Positions 41,538 through 51,139 of a stretch of 64,000 bases of DNA are shown here, piece by piece. Below the pieces are notes generated by a model, which did not search any database, was not told where the DNA came from, and saw only the letters and a list, made by a program, of their open reading frames with translations. Position 1 is the stretch's first letter; each line of letters begins with the position of its first letter. The translations under genes and the position numbers were made by a program. This DNA is from Siphonodentalium dalli (taxonomy: Eukaryota; Mollusca; Scaphopoda; Gadilida; Siphonodentaliidae), in contig CP136066.1 in assembly GCA_032622095.1 (NCBI GenBank), forward strand, positions 226,614,961 to 226,678,960, read 5' to 3'.

Positions 41538-41831
41538 TTAACTATTATAGTTGTCAAATACACTTTCCCTGTTGTTGTGGAGTCTCTTATAACATTTACA
41601 CTTTACAGCAAACAAAGAGTTTCCAGAAAACTTGTTTGCGACAATTTGCGGCAGATTATTTTATTTAATAATGGCATAAGTATAGCTTTCTAAATGACAT
41701 CAACATTTTTGGCTTTGTATATGACATTACCATGACAACACAATCGGTCCATCATAACAAGATTTAGACCAATTAAATACTAATTTACTACCTTAGCATG
41801 TGCCATCATCATTAATCATTCATGACAAAAA

Positions 41832-41911
41832 CTAGTCCAAGTCTTCTCGTACTAAAACCGGCTAAGATATTGGGATCTTAGCCGGTTTTAGTACGAGAAG
41901 ACTTGGACTAG
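41832..41911. mobile_element. 80-bp hairpin insertion with a 7-bp target duplication
   Basis: Perfect arms CTAGTCCAAGTCTTCTCGTA...CTAAGAT around a short tip, flanked by ACAAAAA at 41825-41831 and 41912-41918. The related element at 49190-49380 lacks it. Confidence 0.8.
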
Positions 41912-42070
41912 ACAAAAACAAGCATGGTACCGAATTAGTGCGTCACAGAAATTGAATAATTTTTGTGAAATTTTTATCAAATTCACAAAATGATGATATC
42001 CATATTCAACTATTATACATTTAGTTGAATATAACTGTAATAGTTTAATTCAGGATGTGACAGATCTGTT

Positions 42071-43110
42071 TAATAAACTAGAAATCTGGCCTTTTGACAA
42101 CTAGAGGCTGTCATTATAAAATTTCACCAAAAAATACAGTGACGACTAATCATGTAGTTTGCTGACTGAAAGGTCAATAAAATGACTTTGGATTGGGAGT
42201 TTTGAAAGCGGTTGGTCGCTCACATGAAACAGTAGTAATTTTTAACTCTATTGATCAGTATTGATTGGATATATTGAGACTCTATTGATTGAATATATTG
42301 ACACTCTATTCATTGGATATATTGACACTCTATTCATTGGATATATTGATATATTTTCAAATTTATTTCCTCATTGCATTTATTCCAGTGATCTTTTTGT
42401 TATGTTTTATTTGAATGAGCTCATTTATTTATTGATCTGTTAAACATTCCTTTTATGTCTACAATCATTTTAATTTACTTGTGATTGATTTATATGTGTG
42501 ATTTACATATTTCTGATTTACATGAGTTTATTTATGTGTGAATTTCTGAAGTGGATTGTCAAAAGCCAGTCTCTTTAAAAAGCCGACAAAAATTTTACAA
42601 TATTTACGTCTTTGGATATCTCATTTGTAGTCAGTCACTGAATTGATGGGATTCCCTCCATTTCCTTGGAGAGTGGCGAAGCACGCACGTGATTTCATTA
42701 GTTTATGGCATAGCAGATCACTTCACAGATCAGAGGTCAATGATGTGTTGACAAGTTTCCCACACATTGTCAAACTCAACTATTGTTGGAAAATTGAATA
42801 CAGGTGATATATCCATAAATCAGTTTACTCATCGCAATATAGGAGACATCATCTTCGAGTTTTTATTAGTGACTGATTATTCTTTCGCATCTTGTTGAAT
42901 TTATAACTATTTCTAAATAATACGATTTTCACAAACATTTACTGTGCCAGAAATGCACTCAATATTTGGACATGGTTTATTACGCCATGTTGGGAATGCT
43001 GCATCGTTGTAGAAATGTAATTTTGTGGACAAATCTAGAGACGTAAATCCTTTAGGATTATCGTCGTCTTTTTTAAGAGACCAGACAAAAGTAAACAAGC
43101 CTGAGTTTAG
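42071..43110. other. intergenic, with a 24-bp tandem repeat and candidate exon traces
   Basis: Four 24-bp units (ATTGATTGGATATATTGACA CTCT) lie at 42260-42355. A minus-strand frame at 43070-42940 reads DDDNPKGFTSLDLSTKLHFY and PTWRNKPCPNIECISG, followed by a GTAAAT that could be a donor. It looks coding-like, but I do not recognise it. Confidence 0.35.
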
Positions 43111-43400
43111 TGTGCCTGTCATTTGCAGAATGAGGTCCCCAGAGGGTGAATTTAGTGACGCTATCCCGCATAGCGGTCCAGCATCACTAAATTCACCCTT
43201 TGGGAACCTCATTCTGCATGGCCTCATCTGCTATGGGAGACATAAAAAGAAATAGAATCTATGTGAAGAAATTTCTTTAGAAATTTGATAATAAAGAATG
43301 TTTCCAGAGAAAACCTAAGCAGAATGAGGTACCAAGAAGGTGCATTTATTTATGCTAGCCCTCTATACCCTCAGTGACCTCATTCTGCAAATGACAGGCT
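43111..43400. mobile_element. family B composite MITE
   Basis: Starts GTGTGCCTGTCATTTGCAG; left module 43126-43217; spacer with CTGCTATGGGAGACATAAAA; right module degraded (43318-43400). Confidence 0.75.
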
Positions 43401-43415
43401 TGAGAAGGTCCAGAC

Positions 43416-43622
43416 CTAATTTACTCGACTAGTTTTGTAAATTTTGCTGTAAACTGGGGACGAGTTGAAGATTCTATTTATTACATGATCCAAAACCTCA
43501 ATAAAATCCATAAACATACTTAGTTGGGACGAGAAACCAAAAGCGGCTATATATAAGGCAAGACAATGGTTTGTCAGCAGTCTCTGTGTCCAGAAGTTAA
43601 AGGTCATGTTTCCGCTCAACAT
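43416..43622 (-). other. unidentified coding-like frame
   Basis: A 68-codon minus-strand frame with SMFMDFIEVLDHVINRIFNS and PVYSKIYKTS. Together with 43070-42940 it might form two exons of an unknown gene split by a family B insertion. No homology recognised; chance is possible. Confidence 0.2.
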
Positions 43623-43699
43623 TTCAGTACACCTGGCGCTATTTCATGTTATACAACAGTCGTTGATTTCCGGTATTATAGAATGGGTTTATACATATT

Positions 43700-43869
43700 A
43701 GTGTTGCTATCCCACACAGTGGGCTAGCATCACCAAATTCACCCTCTGGGGACCTCATTATACTTAGGCATCATCCCAGAGGGTGAATTTTGTGACGCTA
43801 ATCACCTTGCATGGTAGCTTCACTAAATTCACCCTCTGGGCACCTCATTCTGTAAATGACAGACACACT
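43700..43869. mobile_element. family B MITE pieces
   Basis: Two partial modules (43705-43765 and 43770-43855) ending CTGTAAATGACAGACACACT, directly before the next copy. Confidence 0.7.
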
Positions 43870-44225
43870 CAAGCCTTGAAATATTGTGTCTGCCATTTGC
43901 AGAATGAGGTCCCCAGAGTGTAAATTTAGTGACACTATCCCGCATAGCGGGATAGCATCACCAAATTCACACTCTGGGAACCTCATTCTGCTGAGGTGTA
44001 AGCAGAATGAGGTCCCCAGAGGGTGAATTTGGTATGCTAGCCCTCTATGCGGGGTAGCATCACTAAATTCACCCTCTGGGAACCTCATTCTGCTGAGGTA
44101 TAAGCAGAATGAGGTCCCCAGAGGGTGAATTTGGTGATGCTAGCCCTCTATGCGGGGTAGCATCACTAAATTCACCCTCTGGGGACCTCATTCTGCAAAT
44201 GACAGACACACTATTTCAAGGCTTG
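43870..44225. mobile_element. family B MITE with three palindromic modules
   Basis: Starts CAAGCCTTGAAATATTGTGT and ends ACTATTTCAAGGCTTG, the same termini as 18130-18383. It has three successive modules (43897-43992, 43999-44096, 44103-44198) instead of two. Confidence 0.88.
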
Positions 44226-45010
44226 CCCCCCCTCCCCCTTTGGGTTGTTTATACAATGAAAGAAGGGTCGGATCATGTAATAATAATAATACACGTGACG
44301 CACATTGACACAATTGTACAAACAAAACACGAGGCCCGAAGTATTGCATAATTCAGGGACAATCAACTTCATAATTATACTGCGATGCCATCAACAGGCC
44401 TGTAAATATGAGGCAAAGGCCAGTTCAGTTGAGTTCTCCTGGAGGTTACGCAAAAAAAAAATAGAGGAATAGACAAACTTTCCATTGATATATGCATCCT
44501 GGGACTTAACTTACATTGGGCGTGGAAAAGCACAGCCAGTTATCTCGAAGGTTAAAGGCATAGTCCGGTTATTTTCAAATGGTGTAAAGTTTGCCAAATT
44601 GTATGCAGAGACTTTCACTTGCATATCAACTAAAACTACAATAAAACAAACCATGGTTGTATAATTCAGCCTTCAGAAACCAAACACATTCTAAATATAG
44701 CGATGATGATATGGCCACTTACAAAAATAAACATGGCAGAAGAGTTCAGTCGAGTCGCATCAGAAGCATACATTGTTCGGACTTGTATGCCACATCTATA
44801 AATTTTACTCTCTTAACTGAATTGACGATGGTTCACAGTGAAAGTCACTTGACTCACAAAAATTTGGGAAATGTTATGCTGTCTTCCGATTGTTGTCTTG
44901 ATTTTAGTTACTTGAGATGGCTATGAACTTGAGATTTATATGTTGAACAATAATTATCAACTAGATGTTACACCATTGGAAGCCAATTATTCATTTTCAA
45001 CCTTTTCTGT
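44226..45010. other. intergenic, no gene recognised
   Basis: AT-rich; an 89-codon plus-strand frame at 44657-44926 shows no domain. Confidence 0.4.
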
Positions 45011-45024
45011 CTTTTTTTTTTCAC

Positions 45025-45540
45025 AGAAATTTGTCTGGAGTTTTTCTAAGTCGTTTTTTGACCATTTTCCGTGAAACTTGGCAGACATCAACCACCATGG
45101 GAACCTGTGCATCTGCGATTATGACATGTCAGACTTTTTTGGTGGAGTTATCCCCCTTTTTCGACTTAGAAATTTTTCGCAACATGTATAATTTTGTCCG
45201 AGCTTTTATTCCTACATTTTTCAATCAATTTTTTTTAAATTGACCGATATTTATTACCATGGGAACCTGTGCACCTGCGATTATGATGTCTGTCTGACTT
45301 TTTTTGGTGCAGTTATCCCCCTTTTTCTTCTTAGAACATTTTTGCAACATGCATAACTTTGTTCGAGTGTTTATTCCTCCATTTTCGGTCAATAGATTTA
45401 GGATTAGGGTTAGGGTTGTGTACCTGCAATGGGAATCTGTTATTTTATTATTTTAACTAAATGTTTACTGACATGTGAAACATCTTTTTAAAAACACGGG
45501 TATCCTTAGTTCCATTGGGACAGTCACACCTCTAGTTTTT
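45025..45540. repeat. GGGGTATAC-type repeat, three diverged units
   Basis: Units with CATGGGAACCTGTGCACCTG, GCGATTATGA and AGTTATCCCCCTTTTTCGAC recur about every 160 bp. It includes TTAGGGTTAGGG (45406-45417), which matches the telomere repeat but is too short to mean a telomere scar. Confidence 0.65.
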
Positions 45541-45673
45541 TGTTAATGGTATTTACATCCCTCATGATGTTTTGATGTAAATAGAATTCATAAAACTTTT
45601 GAAAATTATGAAAATTTATATTAATTGTTCTCTAATACTGCATACAACAGAAATATGAGCTTATCCCAATTAA

Positions 45674-46065
45674 CCCTTTACCCAACAGAAGGGCCCTGTG
45701 CCAATGCATTCTCTTATATATGCGAGTCGACCATAGGTCGCCTCGCATATATAAGAGAATGCATTGGCTTAACACATTAAAAATTATAAAATTGTTAAAG
45801 AATGTAAGAAAAAATGTTAAAAAGTGTTAAAAAAAGATTTTTTTTAGGCCAATGCATTCTCTTATATATGCGAGGCGACCTATGGTCGACTCGCATATAT
45901 AAGAGAATGCATTGGCACAGGGTATAACTGTAACTATCACAATGTGGTCAAGGAGCCGGTTCCAATGATATCCATATGTGTATGGTTCTATTGAGACAGA
46001 CCGAAGATATTTTAGGCTGTTGAAGCTTTATTTGGCCGGTTTTGGCCGGTTTGTTGGGTAAAGGG
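45674..46065. mobile_element. family C MITE, opposite orientation
   Basis: TTAA on both sides, ends CCCTTTACCCAACAGAAG and TTTGTTGGGTAAAGGG; two hairpin modules. The flanks share GCTTATCCCAATTAA on both sides, a small local duplication. Confidence 0.9.
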
Positions 46066-46275
46066 TTAAAATGGGCTTATCCCAATTAAAATGGTTCGAC
46101 TTGGGGAGGGTTTATTCATCATGAAGGATAAATGCCATCCAAAAAAAGACTGTACCATCTCGTTGATCAGTACTTCCCAAGGTAATTGACCAAGTTTTAT
46201 TTACAAATTTCTATAAATTCGGCTCCATGAGGTGACTTTTTACCCCTTCTCAGCAACATTATTGGCAATTTTCAC

Positions 46276-47438
46276 ATGCATATAAATGGAGTACAGTGTG
46301 ACCCTTATGCATATAAATGGAGTACAGTGTGACCCTTATGCATATAAATGGAGTACAGTGTGACCCTTATGCATATAAATGGAGTACAGTGTGACCCTTA
46401 TGCATATAAATGGAGTACAGTGTGACCCGTATGCATATAAATGGAGTACAGTGTGACCCTTATGCATATAAATGGAGTACAGTGTGACCCTTATGCATAT
46501 AAATGGAGTACAGTGTGACCCTTATGCATATAAATGGAGTACAGTGTGACCCTTATGCATATAAATGGAGTACAGTGTGACCCTTATGCATATAAATGGA
46601 GTACAGTGTGACCCTTATGCATATAAATGGAGTACAGTGTGACCCTTATGCATATAAATGGAGTACAGTGTGACCCTTATGCATATAAATGGAGTACAGT
46701 GTGACCCTTATGCATATAAATGGAGTACAGTGTGAGTCTGTGTGACCCTTATGCATATAGATGGAGTACAGTGTGACCCTTATGCATATAAATGGAGTAC
46801 AGTGTGACCCTTATGCATATAAATGGAGTACAGTGTGACCCTTATGCATATAAATGGAGTACAGTGTGACCCTTATGCATATAAATGGAGTACAGTGTGA
46901 CCCTTATGCATATAAATGGAGTACAGTGTGACCCTTATGCATATAAATGGAGTACAGTGTGACCCTTATGCATATAAATGGAGTACAGTGTGACCCTTAT
47001 GCATATAAATGGAGTACAGTGTGACCCTTATGCATATAAATGGAGTACAGTGTGACCCTTATGCATATAAATGGAGTACAGTGTGACCCTTATGCATATA
47101 AATGGAGTACAGTGTGACCCTTATGCATATAAATGGAGTACAGTGTGACCCTTATGCATATAAATGGAGTACAGTGTGACCCGTATGCATATAAATGGAG
47201 TACAGTGTGACCCTTATGCATATAAATGGAGTACAGTGTGACCCTTATGCATATAAATGGAGTACAGTGTGACCCTTATGCATATAAATGGAGTACAGTG
47301 TGACCCTTATGCATATAAATGGAGTACAGTGTGGCCCTTATGCATATAAATGGAGTACAGTGTGACCCGTATGCATATAAATGGAGTACAGTGTGACCCG
47401 TATGCATATAAATGGAGTACAGTGTGACCCTTATGCAT
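46276..47438. repeat. 31-bp minisatellite, about 37 copies
   Basis: Unit ATGCATATAAATGGAGTACA plus GTGTGACCCTT. Most copies are identical; variants include CCCGTATG, a GGCCC copy near 47332, and one copy with an inserted GAGTCTGT near 46734. It has grown from inside a dispersed repeat also present singly at 26690-26900. Confidence 0.97.
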
Positions 47439-47625
47439 TGACTGTAACTGGGGTTATTATGAATCGAGAAGTAGATATTACAATTGATGGTAGTTGACGA
47501 TGTTTTCTATGGAGTTTTACAGCCGATTTACTATAAATTTCCGGCTATGTTACTAGAATACTACATTCCTCCAGTTGGCATAGCGCCTGAATACTAATTT
47601 TTAAGTTTCACACGCTCGAACAAGT

Positions 47626-47772
47626 CCATAATATGTCTTTAGCACTATGTGTGACTTTTATGTTCAGTCACAGGCCATAATATGTCTTTAGCACTATGTG
47701 TGACTTTTATGTTCAGTCACAGGCCATAATATGTCTTTAGCACTATGTGTGACTTTTATGTTCAGTCACAGG
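47626..47772. repeat. 49-bp tandem repeat, three exact copies
   Basis: CCATAATATGTCTTTAGCAC to TTCAGTCACAGG, three copies without differences. Confidence 0.95.
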
Positions 47773-48900
47773 CCGTTGATCTCATGTACAATCTGTGTTA
47801 TTTGATGTGTTATTGAAATTGATCCGTTTCTCAGCTGTCGACAAAATATTGTGGGAAAAGAAAAGAAAAAATCATTGTCTGAATTTGATATCTCTGTTTT
47901 CTCTGTTACCCCTTTTTCTTTTTGACAAAACTCAACTCAACTTTCAATATACAATGTAACAATGTTCCCGCTGGGGTTTACTATATTTTAATGGATTGTC
48001 TCAATGTCAAGTGGGGATCATGTAATCATTTCCCCCAATGGTTTAACCCTTGCTTAGCTGAATGGACTCTTCCATTCATTTGTAAAAATAAGTATTGGAA
48101 TAGTCTATTATTCATTTGGACGGGTGTTTAGGAAATTTTAGCAGATGACAGTTTGATGAAAAGAAACTACAAGCTTGGTGCAGAAGTATTCACATTCTTT
48201 GGTGGGAAAAGTTCAGATAATAAGTTATTTTCTGAACATTTCCCAAGGGAACTACTCGTCAATGAGTACTTATTATAGAAAGAATTAATATAATGTTATT
48301 TAATTTAAATTTCCTAATTCCCCTTGCAGACTGAAATGTCCAAGTCCAATAAATTTCATTCATACCCACCCCCCCCCCCCCCCCCCCCCCCCCTTTGGTT
48401 TGGAAAATTATCCTCTGCTACATTGTACCTCAAACTTTCCAACTACATGTATTGAAATTAACCTATAATTATTTTTAATTTCCTACTGATTTTGTATCAG
48501 GCATGGAATTTCCACAGTTGAAACAGTAGTTATCTCTTAGGAAATGCGCAGATAATAAGTTTAACACTTTCTATACTAAATACTCATTGATGAGTAGTTC
48601 CCTTTGGAAATGTTCAGATAATAAGTTTAACAATTTCTATACTAAATACTCATTGATGAATAGTTCCCTTTGGAAATGTTCAGATAATAAGTTGGTCATT
48701 TGTTGAACTTATTTTCTGACATTTCTCACATATGAATCATTCTGTTCTTGTATTATCTGTTGAACTGTCTGTCCTCTGCTTTTGTTACCTGAACACCCAT
48801 CCAAATGAATAATAGACCATTTCAAATTTTCCATTTTAAAACTGAATGGGAGAATCGATTTAGTACAGAACTGGTTACAGACAACCACAGATAAATACTA
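47773..48900. other. intergenic with an inverted repeat pair and a poly(C) run
   Basis: TTCTGAACATTTCCCAAGGG and ACTACTCGTCAATGAGTAC (48230-48275) are inverted relative to units at 48540-48690 (ACTCATTGATGAGTAGTTCC, TTTGGAAATGTTCAGATAAT), which themselves occur as about 2.5 tandem copies of 66 bp. Poly(C) at 48369-48393. No gene. Confidence 0.55.
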
Positions 48901-48907
48901 GTATATA

Positions 48908-49423
48908 ACAGGACAAGCACATCCTGAATTCCACTATTATAGTGATATTCCACTATTATAGTGATATTTTACTATAACATATTCATATTATGTTGCGTCG
49001 GGAATAGAAGACGGCGCATACCAGTGCACAGCCAAATGTCACTCATAACAATATTGCAGCGAATGAACAGTCATCTGTCAAAATTCGTTGTGCAATCTTT
49101 TGCGCCAGCTTTGATATTCAATAATATTATACTATTACTAATTGTAATATATCCGTTCGAAATGACAATAGCAGGATGACTCAATCACTCCTTCATAACA
49201 ATATTTCAACTAATTGCATGCTAATTGAGTTGCTTATCGTGTGCCGTCATGATTAATAATTCGCCTGGACAAACTATATGCATGGTATCGAGTTAGTGCG
49301 ATCTGATTTTGAATAATATTTGTGGGAAATATGATTTTGGATTATCCCTCTTTTATCAAATTAACAAAACGGTAATGGTCAAATACCACTATAATAGTGA
49401 AATTCAGGATGTGCCTGACCTGT
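48908..49423. mobile_element. family F element, uninterrupted copy
   Basis: Inverted ends ACAGGACAAGCACATCCTGA and ACAGGTCAGGCACATCCTGA, followed by CACTATTATAGT-type palindromes. 516 bp, non-coding. The target duplication is ambiguous (TA or TATA). Confidence 0.72.
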
Positions 49424-51034
49424 ATAATGATAAAGTTACAGACTTTCTATAATTATATTTACTTTTCTTCCCCACGAAAGTGTGTACACAGACCTGTTAC
49501 AGACCCTGGCTTTTTACAGACCACCAGAAGTTATGGACCTTGGCTTATACTAACCATGGCTGATACAGACTTTTTTATGATAACCATAAAGAACTTGATC
49601 AAACTCCTGTGCAGAAAATGTTGAAAACATATTAATACAAATTTTCAGTGCCAACTTCCTCACTCAACAATTCTTGGAATGATTAACAGTGTTTTTCTGT
49701 ATTCCTTTCATTTAGTTTGGTTGTCATAATATGTTCATTATGTTTTGGGTTTTGAGTTTGGCCAATGCTCACAAAATTGCCAACAAATATTCGGAAACTA
49801 CCAAAAATTTGGACATGGGACCGGTAATTTAGAAAGTAAAAGTTTAGACTCCAATGTTTTCTTTTGGATGACTGATGTATAGACAACCATACTTAAATAA
49901 CTTTTACATGCTATTTAGCATAGATGGTACCGTTGCAGTCAATAGAGGGTATATGAAAATTAAACGGTCTTTATTTATAATAATATAAGTACATGTATAT
50001 TAGTTACAACTAAAGCTATAATTTTAACATATCATTATCTAAATAATTTCTCAATAAGAAGAAAAAAACATTTCAAATCCCAAGATCCATATCAGCCAGG
50101 GCCGTGAAAGCAATGGTCCGTAACAGCCATGGCCAGGAACAGTATCAGCTGGCATTCAATGGCACCACCTTTCACATTTCTGAACAGATAGGAGTCTGAG
50201 TTTGCGAGAGAATCAGACAAAATGTGATATTTGGTCATATAATTTAATGTAGCTTAAAACAGATGTAATTTCGTTGCACTTGTAGGTAGGTGCCAGTGGT
50301 CTTGTGTCCAGAGAAGCATGCATCTCTCGACTAAGGCCAAAAGAAAAAAAGTCCTTTGTTTCCGCCAACTAGCTAAAAAAAATTAAGGTCGGTAGGCAGG
50401 TCAATTATATATATTTTTTAACAATACGGTTCCTCATTGCTAACCCCCTAAATATTAACACCCTAATCTCGGGCAAGTCGTATTAGATTACTGGTATAAA
50501 ATTCTATATTCTTTTCCAAAATGCCTTGTCAGATATTCTTGGATATCAGTTGTAAATTGTAATGTGGCAAGATACTTAGCCTAAAGAGTAATTATTCTGA
50601 GACAGGAACATAAGTATATTGGGAGACATTTTCAGTATTATTAATTGTTCTGTTTTTTGTTCAGGAACATCTAACATAAAGTTCCCATAAGGGACCATCT
50701 CTTATGTGAATATTTTATACTACAAGTCCTAGCTGGTACACATAAGTGGCCCATCTATGAAAAATGGCAGATTTTTTTAACTGTGCAAAAAAAAAAGGAC
50801 TGCCATTTAAATTTACAAATCTCAATAAAATGAATAGAATAGGGGGTTTGAAATAGGCTCGGGTTAGCAGAAACAAATGTCTTTTTTTAGGCCTTATAAT
50901 TATCTGAAGATCTGTCCTGTATTTTATCCCATATGAGAAGCTGTTATTCCAAAGCCCGAGTTTCATCACAAGAAGTTATATCACAGGTAAGTGAACCTTT
51001 AGAAGCTTCCTATAGAATTCTGAACAGATCTCGA
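49424..51034. other. region downstream of COA4, including its 3' UTR
   Basis: The COA4 3' UTR must start at 51034 and run left. The first clear minus-strand AATAAA I see is near 49975, but the true end is unknown. The frame at 50969-50715 lies in this stretch and has no domain. Confidence 0.35.
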
Positions 51035-51139
51035 TCATTTCACTGTCCTGTCTGTCTGTCTACTCTTGGCTATGCATCGTCTGAACTCAGTCACTTGTTT
51101 CTGACACAACCTCCAATCTTTATTGTCGAACATACATTC
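51035..51139 (-). CDS. COA4: COA4 exon 2
   Basis: Encodes residues 40-73, starting ECMFDNKDWRLC and ending SRQTDRTVK with TGA at 51037-51035. It holds the second cysteine of the first CX9C and the whole second CX9C. Confidence 0.93.
   Translation of the reverse strand, partial: ECMFDNKDWRLCQKQVTEFRRCIAKSRQTDRTVK

Larger units (their letters stand above)
41148..42070. mobile_element. family F element with two nested insertions
   Basis: Inverted ends share GTCAGGCTCATCCTGAATT with 48908-49423, and the interior matches that copy in order. A family C MITE (41194-41537) and an 80-bp hairpin (41832-41911) are inserted in it. Confidence 0.7.

Noticed and set aside
42634-42806. plus-strand frame MGFPPFPWRVAKHARDFISL followed by a GTGATA donor
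   Set aside because: Only about 53 codons, no family recognised and no neighbouring exon found.
45406-45417. TTAGGGTTAGGG as an interstitial telomere
   Set aside because: Only two exact units within a larger dispersed repeat.
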